A DNA stretch of 37,106 nucleotides from Lingula anatina (lineage: Eukaryota > Brachiopoda > Lingulata > Lingulida > Lingulidae): positions 1 to 37,106 of the forward strand of contig NW_019775979.1 of NCBI RefSeq assembly GCF_001039355.2, in the 5' to 3' direction. The translations under genes and the position numbers were made by a program. The notes beneath the pieces were generated by a model that ran no database searches, was not told the origin of the DNA, and was given only the letters and a program-made list of their open reading frames with translations. Shown piece after piece: positions 11,156 through 22,551 of the stretch (the stretch's first letter is position 1; each line of letters opens with the position of its first letter).

Positions 11156-12132
11156 NNNNNNNNNNNNNNNNNNNNNNNNNNNNNNNNNNNNNNNNNNNNN
11201 NNNNNNNNNNNNNNNNNNNNNNNNNNNNNNNNNNNNNNNNNNNNNNNNNNNNNNNNNNNNNNNNNNNNNNNNNNNNNNNNNNNNNNNNNNNNNNNNNNNN
11301 NNNNNNNNNNNNNNNNNNNNNNNNNNNNNNNNNNNNNNNNNNNNNNNNNNNNNNNNNNNNNNNNNNNNNNNNNNNNNNNNNNNNNNNNNNNNNNNNNNNN
11401 NNNNNNNNNNNNNNNNNNNNNNNNNNNNNNNNNNNNNNNNNNNNNNNNNNNNNNNNNNNNNNNNNNNNNNNNNNNNNNNNNNNNNNNNNNNNNNNNNNNN
11501 NNNNNNNNNNNNNNNNNNNNNNNNNNNNNNNNNNNNNNNNNNNNNNNNNNNNNNNNNNNNNNNNNNNNNNNNNNNNNNNNNNNNNNNNNNNNNNNNNNNN
11601 NNNNNNNNNNNNNNNNNNNNNNNNNNNNNNNNNNNNNNNNNNNNNNNNNNNNNNNNNNNNNNNNNNNNNNNNNNNNNNNNNNNNNNNNNNNNNNNNNNNN
11701 NNNNNNNNNNNNNNNNNNNNNNNNNNNNNNNNNNNNNNNNNNNNNNNNNNNNNNNNNNNNNNNNNNNNNNNNNNNNNNNNNNNNNNNNNNNNNNNNNNNN
11801 NNNNNNNNNNNNNNNNNNNNNNNNNNNNNNNNNNNNNNNNNNNNNNNNNNNNNNNNNNNNNNNNNNNNNNNNNNNNNNNNNNNNNNNNNNNNNNNNNNNN
11901 NNNNNNNNNNNNNNNNNNNNNNNNNNNNNNNNNNNNNNNNNNNNNNNNNNNNNNNNNNNNNNNNNNNNNNNNNNNNNNNNNNNNNNNNNNNNNNNNNNNN
12001 NNNNNNNNNNNNNNNNNNNNNNNNNNNNNNNNNNNNNNNNNNNNNNNNNNNNNNNNNNNNNNNNNNNNNNNNNNNNNNNNNNNNNNNNNNNNNNNNNNNN
12101 NNNNNNNNNNNNNNNNNNNNNNNNNNNNNNNN
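11156..12132. other. Assembly gap (977 Ns)
   Basis: An unbroken run of N in intron 1. Open frames spanning it are artefacts of untranslated N. Confidence 1.
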
Positions 12133-13975
12133 GTCAGCGCACCCATTCCAGGCACACATCGTCAAGTACCTTTAACCCTGAAGACCATAGAATACTGTCA
12201 CGACAATGTACCCTGATGAAGATGCGTATAAAAACGCCGGCAGTTACCGTATACCCAGGGTGACACATACTGCCATCGTGTCAGGGAAGTACTCTTGGGG
12301 ACAAAATTACAAATGACATAGGCTAACATAAAAACCATGTACTTTAAGACCATTCCCGTTGGTTTTGTCTGCTGTTTTGACGACTGTCATTTGTCACCTT
12401 GTCTATTAAGGAAGAGGACAACATGTGTTTTGTGTCACAAAAACCAGTAGGAAGATGACATTCACATCTCTAAACGTCAAGCAATAATGATAATGCGTTA
12501 CATCATTTAGTTGTGTGGCAATGCCCCTACATATATTGTTTACAGAGATTTGTGAGTTATCGGACTTCGTGCGCAAAATGCCACGGAATTGCTGTGTGGA
12601 ATGTGTTTCGCCGTCCAATGAGACACGCCAGTGGAAAACAAGATGGATATAAATGTGAATCTTGGCGCTGGCGAGTCTGTCGAAAACGATGACAATTCGT
12701 CAACGAGCAACCTATAAACGTTCCTAACGATTTGTAGCGCCGGTAACCTTGTCTTGTTAATTGTTAATTGTTTTCACAGCGAATTCGACATATAATGTGT
12801 TATTTTTTCGCCTTTTTTGCAGTGGCGGGAAAATCGTCGACCGGTGAATCACTGTCTGACGCTTAAGGCGCTTCCACAAGACAATGCAAAAGTGGTTAAC
12901 ATCTGAATAAATAATTCGTCCTAACTGAAGTTGACAGTTTCTTCATCACAATCATACCATCACAACAATTAAACAGTGCTTGACTTAGCAAAAATAATAC
13001 TTCTTTTTTATCAAAAATAATTTGCTAATGTTTTAGTTTGGTAGAAAATGTATTTAGTGGACTGTTGGGAATTTAGCTACGTTGCAGTAGGGCAATATCA
13101 ATAAATATGACTATTTTTGTCTTAAATATTAAGACAGATTTTGGGGCTAAAGTTTTTCCATCAAACTGGCTCCCAGGTCCCAGTTTCACAAAAAAGTCGG
13201 TTCTGTGGTTAGTTGACTAAGATATCCACGAGAGAGTTGTGACGTTATTCCTGATGGGATAAAATGTGTGCATTTGTCCATGTAACGTTGGTAACAAAGA
13301 TTTTAGCTAGGAAACTGACGATTTTTTTTTTTTTTTTTTTTTGACACTGGCTCAAGAGGTACAAGGAGTGGATGTTTTTTCCCCTAAAAACCTCTCCCAC
13401 ACGTGTACATTTATCCTCTCCCGTCATAATCTTCGTAAATATCCCGTGTCCAATGTCATGGTTGTCTAGTTCTTGTCATAACGCCCTCTAACATAAACTG
13501 CAGTGTCATCTCACTTATCTGGACAAGATACGAAAATGATACCATGCTTTGAGCAACGGGGTCGGATTTCGAATTTGTCTATCTTTCTAATCTTTCTAGC
13601 GTACGAAAGTACTGATGCCTGGGTTCATATTGCGAAAAACCAAACGTTTGCACCAAAGTGAAGCCAGAAGTCAAAATGCATTCAGGTTTTTTTTCTTCCT
13701 AAAGTTATTTTCAAAACTGTTTTAGTTAACCCATACCCATACCTGTTTACCCCCGTGTCATAAGTCTAGTCTTTTTTCTGTCCTATTTAACCGCCCTCTT
13801 CCACTTGGCCTGTCACGTGAAGAAAGGGGATAAATTGGTGTCTAATGATTAAGGGTTGGGGTCTGGATTACAAACGTGATCTCCGCGGACGTGCCAGCCA
13901 GAACTAGACAGATAATAATGGTGTCAGTGACACAGAAGTGGACAACAGGATGACAAGATACCCTATCTGCACTTA

Positions 13976-14179
13976 GACCCCATTTCCATAGATTTTAGAT
14001 CGATCTATCCCTGTGGGGAGTCTCACTAGATTACTGCCAGCTTAGCCGGCTTAAGCGTCTGTCCCGCCTACTGAAAGCTGTAAGGGGGTAATTAACTATG
14101 GTGCGCGCTCGGCTGACTGGGAGTTAGGTCGATCTAAATCTTAATCCCTGGATCGATCTAAATCTCTGGGAACACACCC
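13976..14179. mobile_element. MITE family 1, copy A
   Basis: About 204 bases, starting GACCCCATTTCCATAG right after TTA and ending GGGAACACACCC before TTG. Each end has an AGATCGATCT-like subterminal repeat, and the core holds GGGGAGTCTCACTAGATTAC. No coding capacity. Confidence 0.7.
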
Positions 14180-14275
14180 TTGTGTCGTTGATTTTGTAGA
14201 AAACGATGACCAACGCCGTAAAAAGTGGAAGGAAAGGGTGTAACACGCGGACAAGTACACACACGTGCGCGTGCG

Positions 14276-14277
<2 letters not shown>

Positions 14278-14315
<38 letters not shown>
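14278..14315. repeat. (GA)n microsatellite, long allele
   Basis: A perfect GA tract of about 38 bases. The matching tract in the right duplicate (20124-20145) is about 22 bases. Confidence 0.95.
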
Positions 14316-14319
<4 letters not shown>

Positions 14320-15185
14320 ACACCTCAGTTTTCAAAACCATCGCGAATTCCTTTCCACAACAGGAATACAACAGGGACTCGCACATTCCCAGACGTTTTC
14401 CCTGAAAACGAACAGTTTCCCACACGCGGTACCGACATCCCCCACCAGATGTGATCAAATTATTTATGATCTCGTTCCACAAAACCCAAAATAAAACCAA
14501 GTTCAATACGCCCTAAAACGTCTGCTATATTTTTCAGGCAGTAAAAAAAATGTTATTCGCGGACGGCCGGAAAAAAAGCGAAGAAAAAGCAATTTTTCTC
14601 ATCAAAGTCGGGTACACGAGGCCTGTGTATTTCGCAGCCAGGTGCTTTTCTTCACGTTGTTCGCCTGTCAGATTCTCGTCGCCTGAGTATTAAAAACATA
14701 CAGATTAGATATTTACTTTGGTAGTTTTGCTAAGCTCAAGTAGAAAGAAAGGGTAATCTGGGGATTATGAGGCCACGACAACGCCCTTGATACAACAAAC
14801 ACGGGTCGTAATAGATTGGACTTGTTGAAGTTATTTTTTTCTGAGGAGACACCTTGCCATTCTCGGTATAAAACTGAACTGTCTCTGAATGCTACAATGT
14901 CATTCCAGTAACCCGATACCCCCAGTTACCCCACACTCCCAGTCACCCGGCATCCCCCCCCCCCTTTCCCCCCGGCACTCGGCTCACCGCCATCTTGATG
15001 TGGCACGCGACTCCGCTCCGCGTATTTTCGGATCTATTTCTCGCTGATTAGGCTCTGCGATTGAGGGTATAGATGATACGAACAAAAATCAGATACTGTC
15101 CTAGCAGAGGGTATCGCAAGGTGAGGTAATCGACGGGATGAGTTTATTTGTACTATCTGGTCGTGTAAGCAGGGTTATCGCATGA

Positions 15186-15206
15186 ACAGCGAACTTTGCT
15201 CTCTCT

Positions 15207-15266
<60 letters not shown>

Positions 15267-15380
15267 GGATATACCGCCACTTAGCTGTGGAGGCAAAACG
15301 ACAAATACGCCAATGTGATGAAACGGTATTTAATCTTATTGGTAAACAAAGGTTGCAGACTTCTGTTGTTATTGAAGAAC
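15186..15380. repeat. Older dispersed repeat with a CT microsatellite core, copy 1
   Basis: Begins AGCGAACTTTGCTCTCTCTC, expands into a CT tract (15198-15265), then continues to TTATTGGTAAACAAAGG. A related segment lies at 16540-16640. The right-copy counterpart is at about 20990-21150. Confidence 0.65.
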
Positions 15381-15436
15381 TAATTCGAAGCCACAAGCGT
15401 GATTATTTTACGTGAGTGCGATCAGGGTTCAAATTA

Positions 15437-15649
15437 GGGCGCATTCCCATAGTTTTAGATCGATCTATCCCCGTGGGGAGTCTCACTAGATTACTGTCAG
15501 GTAATCCGGCTTAAATGTCCGTCCCGCCTACTACAAGCTGTAAGGGGTTAATTAACTTTCGTGCCTGCTCGGCTGACACCTATTTAGCGTGAACCCCCAT
15601 GGAGTTAGGTCGATCTAGTTGGATCGATCTCATCTCTGGGAATGGGGTC
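15437..15649. mobile_element. MITE family 1, copy B, with TTA target duplication
   Basis: 213 bases, from GGGCGCATTCCCATAG to GGGAATGGGGTC, flanked by TTA on both sides (15434-15436 and 15650-15652). The site is empty in the right duplicate copy (near 21221), which confirms an insertion. A 3-bp TTA duplication and G-rich inverted termini fit PIF/Harbinger-type DNA transposons (established pattern); the assignment is inferred. Confidence 0.8.
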
Positions 15650-15783
15650 TTAGTCTGATAATTTGTACCACAAATAAAAGTGTACTTTTGAACTAGAAGG
15701 AAGTGATCGGCTAATATAAAGTAAATTTTTAGCAGTATAAATGTATTTCTTCTTATTAAACAAGTGGAGTATTACTGATCTAT

Positions 15784-15998
15784 GGCTCTGTTCTCACAAC
15801 TTTTAGATCGATCTATCACCGCGGGGAGTCTCACTAGATTACTGTCAGATAATCCCCCTTAAGTGTCCGTCCCCGCCTACTACAAGCTTTAAGGGGTAAT
15901 TAACTTTCGTGTCCGCCCGGCTGACAGCTATTTAGCGTGAACCCCCAGGGAGTTAGGTCGATCCAATGTAGGTCGATCTAATCTATGAGAATGGGGTG
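15784..15998. mobile_element. MITE family 1, copy C
   Basis: About 215 bases, from GGCTCTGTTCTCACAAC to GAGAATGGGGTG, with the same TTTTAGATCGATCT and GGGGAGTCTCACTAGATTAC segments as copies A and B. It is absent from the right duplicate copy. Flanking trinucleotides (TAT and TAG) do not match perfectly. Confidence 0.75.
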
Positions 15999-16152
15999 TA
16001 GCTTAAGTCAAAAAACTCATTCTCAGTGAAACTATCGTTCTATGGAGATCGACCCAATACCTCGGGGACTCTCGCTGAATGCAGTCAGATCAACAGACCA
16101 ACACACCTTCTAATGACGATCACTAAGAGCAGAAAAGCTGGTGATTATATAA

Positions 16153-16287
16153 TACCCTCTACCAGGGCGATAGATTGATTTTTCACAAGATATTCACAGA
16201 TATGTCTTTAGATAAATAGACAGTCATTTCAGTCTCTGTTCTTTTTGTTTTTTTTTCTATAATATCTGCCACCCTGGTAGCGGGTAG
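16153..16287. mobile_element. MITE family 2, copy 2
   Basis: About 135 bases bounded by ACCCTCTACCAGGGCGATAG and the inverted match ATCTGCCACCCTGGTAGCGG. The interior shares GATTGATTTTTCACAAGATA and GTCTTTAGATAAATAGACAG with family relatives. The counterpart is at 21521-21657. Confidence 0.7.
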
Positions 16288-16539
16288 TGTTTACATGAGT
16301 CCGTTGGAAGTGCAGACGTGTAAATCTGTTACTAAGTAACATGACTGCATTCCTCAGCAAGAGTTCCCACGACATTGTTAAAAGATAGTTTCAGTGGAAA
16401 AGGACTAAAGTTTTAGTCCACAAGTTTAGACATTAATTCGGCTTAATGTTATCTTGTGAAAGCGGTCTCCGCTGCGGTATTGTGCACTCGATTGAGAAGT
16501 TGACTTGTTGTCGCATAACAGACTCAAACTATAACTTCA

Positions 16540-16640
16540 GCAGCGCACTTTGCTCTCTCTCTCCGCAGCAGTGGAACGATAAACATGCCAATCGAATAAG
16601 ACACGATTAAATTTAATTGGTAAACAAAGGACACGGTCTG
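16540..16640. repeat. Older dispersed repeat, copy 2 with a short CT tract
   Basis: Begins AGCGCACTTTGCTCTCTCTC and continues through a GCCAATCGAATAAG-like segment to TTAATTGGTAAACAAAGG, paralogous to 15186-15380. The counterpart in the right copy is at about 21912-22012. Confidence 0.65.
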
Positions 16641-17048
16641 TTTGCGTTCTAAGTGTTAAAGACCGGTTTCGGAATACGGCTATAGCCTGAGCATTGGTCT
16701 AAACATTTAGATCCAAAATTAAATCTACTCCAATGCAAGATTAATATACAAAGAAACAATGAACATTTCCACATGAAAAACACAAATTCGTTACCAAATG
16801 CATAAACTGAGCCAGTGTGTTATTTTTTTCGTGAAGAAAAAATGTGATGAAATTCATAAAATCTCGTGCCGCGAGCAAAACGCCCAACTGAAATATAGTC
16901 CCCCGCCCTGAAAAATGTATCAAAATAAAGTCTGTGTAACTTTAACGGTTTTATCACGTAAAATGAAACATTTCGAGCGCACGCGAGATGACGAAGTGGC
17001 TCCCGGGCAGCACCTCATACCCCGTCCCTGCCTGACGGTGCTCTATTC

Positions 17049-17182
17049 CTACCCATTCCCTGGGTGGCAGATATTATGGGGAAATTTTGAAAAAGACAGA
17101 ATGACAGGGATGAAATGACTGTCTGTTTATCTAAAGACATCTGTGTAAACCCTGCCCCTGCCTGGCGGTGCCGTATACCAGA
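17049..17182. mobile_element. MITE family 2, copy in reverse orientation
   Basis: It contains GGTGGCAGATATTATGG at the left and GAAATGACTGTCTGTTTATC inside, which are reverse complements of segments of the copy at 16153-16287. Termini are degraded. The counterpart is at about 22420-22551. Confidence 0.65.
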
Positions 17183-17417
17183 GACAAGATGAGACATGTT
17201 ATTATATTCCATATTACATTATATACGAAACCCGTTGCTGGACAATAAAGAAAAGTGTGTAGAATTAGCCAGAGACAGTGACTATCCAGCGAGAAACCGG
17301 AGGTCCTGCATAAAGGACGGAGAGAAAAACAGGGGGGGGGGCATTTTTGACACCAATTCCTTGAACGTTCATTTGCATTTATGGATTTACTTGTCTGTAT
17401 TTATTAATTCAGTTATT

Positions 17418-17441
17418 TACATTTTGTTTGTTTGTTTGTTT
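17418..17441. repeat. (TTTG)n microsatellite
   Basis: A TTTG tetranucleotide run, with a counterpart at about 22796-22817. Confidence 0.85.
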
Positions 17442-17682
17442 GCTCTTTGCCTATTCATTTATTTTTGTCTATTCATGTATTTTTGACGTCGCTACGACCT
17501 AACAAATGACATAAATATAAATAAAGTAAAATAATGTGGGTAGCGCCCACTTCAGTCTACTATTCCTGCCCTCATATTTTATGAAATGTGACATGTTGAG
17601 ATGAATATACGACGTTTATTAATTATTAGAAACCATCGAAGGTAATGTGATGCAGAAAATACGCGTTTTGAATCCCAATGGC

Positions 17683-17686
<4 letters not shown>

Positions 17687-17719
<33 letters not shown>
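17687..17719. repeat. (GA)n microsatellite
   Basis: A GA tract of 33 bases. The matching tract in the right duplicate (about 23065-23089) is shorter and starts GAGAAAGAGA. Confidence 0.95.
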
Positions 17720-17722
<3 letters not shown>

Positions 17723-18424
17723 CTGTAGCAGTAAAACATGAAGGCCATAAGACCCTGAAAAAGAACAGTGACACAAAAAAATAGACACCTGAGAAAATCC
17801 CATAAAGGTGCGTGATGTATCGACTGCCGTGACTTCCAGTAAACAGCCACAACCCCGTAAAAGAGGCTCCACTCTGCGTACAGCGAGTAGTAAGTGCTAA
17901 CTGACATCTCGTGTATACCGTGATGAATGACCCACACAATGAATGAAGTTATTAATTTCTGCACGCTGTAATTTATTGCGCTGCACCTAACACTACCAGC
18001 ACCCCGCCCAAGATCAACGGCTCTGGCACGAAATGCCTTCACGACCTGCTTAGAACTCGCAAAAAGCCTTCGTGTTCGGATCAATTTTCACATTAAAAGG
18101 TAGTTCTGATTTCTGGAGACAGACGCTTATGTCACCCCCCACACCTCCACCCCCCACCCCCCACCCCCGCGCTTAGACCATCAATCTGTATCATCCCTAA
18201 AATGGTTAATTTACCAGACAAGTCCAAGAATTACAGTGTTGAAGATAGCAATCAAGCGCTTGTCTCTCTCTCAACCCCCGTTCATAGGCAACTAGCAACT
18301 AACACATACACTGAACTCTTTCATCAGAACGCCAAGGATATATTTCCCCAAAAAACCTTAGGCTTATAATTGTTCTAATCTCTTATAAATTACCAATCAA
18401 ATAATTTTCACCATGACTTGAGCT

Positions 18425-18425
18425 N
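18425..18425. other. Single N exactly at the junction of the two duplicate copies
   Basis: The left copy ends TTGAGC, then T and N, and the right copy begins AATGCTGTGTGG. A lone N here is what a contig join of unknown length leaves. Confidence 0.95.
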
Positions 18426-19822
18426 AATGCTGTGTGGAATGTGTTTCGCCGTCCAATGAGACACGCCAGTGGAAAACAAGATGGATATAAATGTGAATCT
18501 TGGCGCTGGCGAGTCTGTCGAAAACGATGACAATTCGTCAGCGATCTACCCATAAACGTCCCTAACGATTTGTAGCGCCGGTAACCTTGTCTTGTTAATT
18601 GTTAATTGTTTTCACAGCGAATTCGACATATAATGTGTTATTTTTTTCGCTTTTTTTTCAGTGGCGGGAAAATCGTCGACCGGTGAATCACTGTCTGACG
18701 CTTAAGGCGCTTCCACAAGACAATGCAAACGTGGTTAACATCTGAATAAATAATTCGTCCTAACTGAAGTTGACAGTTTCTTCATCACAATCATACCATC
18801 ACAACAATTAAACAGTGCTTGACTTAGCAAAAATAAATACATCTTTTTTATCAAAAATAATTTGCTAATGTTTTAGTCTGGTAGAAAATTTATTTAGTGG
18901 ACTGTTGGGAATTTAGCCAGGCTGCAGAGGGGCAATATCAATATATTTGACTATTTTTCTGTCTTACATTTTAAGACAGTTTTTGGGATTAAAGTTCTTC
19001 GATCAAACTGGCCGCCAGATCACAGTTTCACAAAAAAAGTCGGTTCTGTGGTTAGTTGACTAAGATATCCACAGGAGAGTTGTGACGTTATTCCTGATGG
19101 GATAAAATGTGTGCATTTGTCCATGTAACGTTGGTAACAAAGATTTTAGCTAGGAAACTGACTAAAGGTTGTTTTTTTTTTGTTTTGTTTTTTTTTATGA
19201 CACTGGCTCAAGAGGTACAAGGAGTGGATGTTTTTTCTCCTAAAACCTCCCCCACACGTGTACATTTATCCTCTCTTGTCATAATCTTGCCGTGTCCAAT
19301 GTCATGGTTGTCTACTTCTTGTTATAACGCCCTCTTTACATACACTGCAGTGTCATCTCACTTATCTGGACAAGATACGAAAATGATACCATGCTTTGAG
19401 CAACGGGGTCGGATTTCGAATTTGTCTATCTTTTTAATCTTTCTATCGTACGAAAGTACTGATGCCTGGGTTCATATTGCGAAAAACCAAACGTTTGCAC
19501 CAAAGTGAAGCCAGAAGTCAAAATGCATTCAGGTTTTTTTTCTTCCTAAAGTTATTTTCAAAACTGTTTTAGTTAACCCATACCCATACCTGTTTACCCC
19601 CGTGTCATAAGTCTAGTCTTTTCTCTGTCCTATTTAACCGCCCTCTTCCAACTGGCCTGTCACGTGAAGAAAGGGGAGAAATTGGTGTCTAATGATTAAG
19701 GGTTGGGGTCTGGATGACAAACGTGATCTCCGCGGACGTGCCAGCCAGAACTAGACAGATAATAATGGTGTCAGTGACACAGAAGTGGACAACAGGATGA
19801 CAAGATACCCTATCTGCACTTA

Positions 19823-20026
19823 GACCCCATTTCCATAGATTTTAGATCGATCTATCCCTGTGGGGAGTCTCACTAGATTACTGCCAGCTTAGCCGGCTTA
19901 AGCGTCTGTCCCGCCTACTGAAAGCTGTAAGGGGGTAATTAACTATGGTGCGCGCTCGGCTGACTGGGAGTTAGGTCGATCTAAATCTTAATCCCTGGAT
20001 CGATCTAAATCTCTGGGAACACACCC
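19823..20026. mobile_element. MITE family 1, counterpart of copy A in the right duplicate
   Basis: Same length and ends as 13976-14179, so this insertion predates the split of the two copies. Confidence 0.75.
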
Positions 20027-21000
20027 TTGTGTAGTTGATTTTGTAGAAAACGATGACCAACGCCGTAAAAAGTGGAAGGAAAGGGTGTAACACGCGGACA
20101 AGTACACACACGTGCGCGTGCGCGGAGAGAGAGAGAGAGAGAGAAGACACGCCAGTTTTCAAAACTATCGCAAATTCCTTTCCTCAACAGGAATACAACA
20201 GGGACTCGCACATTCCCAGACGTTTTCCCTGAAAAAGGAACAGTTTCCCACACGCGGTACCGACATCCCCCACCAGATGTGATCAAATTATTTATGATCT
20301 CGTTCCACAAAACCCAAAATAAAACCAAGTTCAATACGCCCTAAAACGTCTGCTATATTTTTCAGGCAGTAAAAAAAAATGTAATTCGCGGACGGCCGGA
20401 AAAAAAGCGAAGAAAAAGCAATTTTTCTCATCAAAGTCGGGTACACGAGGCCTGTGTATTTCGCAGCCAGGTGCTTTCCTTCACGTTGTTCGCCTGTCAG
20501 ATTCCCGTCGCCTGAGTATTAAAAACATACAGATTAGATATTTACTTTGGTAGTTTTGCTTAGCTCAAGTAGAAAGAAAGGGTAATCTGGGGATTATTAG
20601 GCCACGACAACGCCCTTGATACAACAAACACAGGTCGTAAGAGATTGGATTCGATAGATGACGTAATCTTCATTGAGGAGACACCTTGTCATTACCAGGT
20701 TTAAAACTGAACCGTCTCTAAATGCTTTTCCAGTTACCCGATACCCCCAGTCACCCGGCACCCCCCTCTCCCGCCGGCACTCGACCCACAGCCATCTTAA
20801 TGTGGCACGCGACTCCACTTCGGGTCTTTTCGGGTCTATTTCTCGCTGATTAGGCTCTGCGATTGAGGGTATAGATGATACGAACAAAAATCAGATACTG
20901 TACCTAGCAGAGGGTATCGCAAGGTGAAGTAATCGACGGGATGAGTTTACTTGTACTATCTGGTCGTGTAAGCAGGGTTATCGCATGAACAGCGAACTTT

Positions 21001-21019
21001 GCTCTCTCTCTCTCTCTCT

Positions 21020-21054
<35 letters not shown>
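21001..21054. repeat. (CT)n microsatellite with an internal C-run
   Basis: CT-rich tract with the C-run placed differently from its counterpart at 15198-15265. Confidence 0.95.
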
Positions 21055-21060
<6 letters not shown>

Positions 21061-21520
21061 ACCGCCACTTAGCTGTGGAGGCAAGACGGCAAACACGCCA
21101 ATGTGATATAACGGTATTTAATCTTATCAGTAAACAAAGGTTGCAGACTTCTGTTGTTACTGAAGAACTAATTCGAAGCCACGAGCGTGATTATTTTACG
21201 TGATTTCGACGAGGGGTCAAATTAGACTGAAAATGTGGACCAAAAACAACAGTCTATTTTAGATCCAGCAAAAAAGGGAACAGCTAATATTAAATTATTT
21301 GTAAACAGTATAAATATATTTCGTCTTATAAAACAAGTGGGATATTTGATCTAATTTGAGTATTATTGATCTCTCTCAAAAGGCTCAGTCCCAATGAAAC
21401 TATCGTTCTATGGAGATCGATCCAACTCCACGGGGACTCTCGCTGATTGCAGTCAGATCAACAGATCAACACACCTTCTAATGACGATCACTAAAAGCAG
21501 AAAAGCTGGTGATTACATAT

Positions 21521-21657
21521 ACCCTCTCCCAGGGCGACAGGTTGATTTTTCACAAGATATTCACAGATATGTCTTAAGATAAATAGACAGTCATTTCAGT
21601 CTCTGTTCTTTTTGTTTTTGTTTTTTTCTATAATATCTGCCACCCTGGTAGCGGGTA
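21521..21657. mobile_element. MITE family 2, counterpart in the right duplicate
   Basis: Matches 16153-16287 with small changes, for example CCCTCTCCCAGGGCGACAGG at the left terminus. Confidence 0.7.
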
Positions 21658-22419
21658 GTGTTTACATGAGTCCGTTGGAAGTGCAGACGTGAAAATCTGT
21701 TACTAAGTAACATGACTGCATTCCTCAGCAAGAGTTCCCACGACATTGTTAAAAGATAGTTTCAGTGGAAAAGGACTAAAGTTTTAGTCCACAAGTTTAG
21801 ACATTAATTCGGCTTAATGTTATCTTGTGAAAGCGGTCTCCGCTGCAGTATTGAGCACTCGATTGAGAAGTTGACTTGTTGTCGCATAACAGACTCAAAC
21901 TATAACTTCAGCAGCGCACTTTGCTCTCTCTCTCCGCAGCAGTGGAACGATAAACATGCCAATCGAATAAGACACGATTAAATTTAATTGGTAAACAAAG
22001 GACACGGTCTGTTTGCGTTCTAAGTGTTAAAGACCGGTTTCGGAATACGGCTATAGCCTGAGCATTGGTCTAAACATTTAGATCCAAAATTAAATCTACT
22101 CCAATGCAAGATTAATATACAAAGAAACAATGAACATTTCCACATGAAAAACACAAATTCGTTACCAAATGCATAAACTGAGCCAGTGTGTTATTTTTTT
22201 CGTGAAGAAAAAATATGATGAAATTCATAAAATCTCGTGCCGCGAGCAAAACGCCCAACTGAAATATAGTCCCCCGCCCTGAAAAATGTATCAAAATAAA
22301 GTCTGTGTAACTTTAACGGTTTTATCACGTAAAATGAAACATTTCGAGCGCACGCGAGATGACGAAGTGGCTCCCGGGCAGCACCTCATACCCCGTCCCT
22401 GCCTGACGGTGCTCTATTC

Positions 22420-22551
22420 CTACCCATTCCCTGGGTGGCAGATATTATGGGGAAATTTTGAAAAAGACAGAATGACAGGGATGAAATGACTGTCTGTTTA
22501 TCTAAAGACATCTGTGTAAACCCTGCCCCTGCCTGGCGGTGCCGTATACCA
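22420..22551. mobile_element. MITE family 2, reverse-oriented counterpart in the right duplicate
   Basis: Essentially identical to 17049-17182. Confidence 0.65.

Larger units (their letters stand above)
12591..18423. repeat. Large direct duplication, left copy
   Basis: About 5.83 kb, beginning GCTGTGTGGAATGTG and ending CCATGACTTGAGC. The same sequence recurs at 18426-23793 in the same order and orientation. Flanking parts (about 12600-14800 and 16040-18420) are nearly identical between copies. The central block (about 14800-16040) is clearly diverged. The left copy is longer by about 465 bases, mostly because of two extra MITEs. No gene is supported inside. Confidence 0.97.

Noticed and set aside
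11059-12263. Long open frames on both strands across the N run
   Set aside because: They consist almost entirely of untranslated N with a few real codons at the ends.
17626-18084. 150-codon minus-strand ORF present in both duplicate copies
   Set aside because: Its presence in both copies only reflects their near identity. It runs through a GA microsatellite (Ser-Leu repeat), and the frame differs at tract-length changes.
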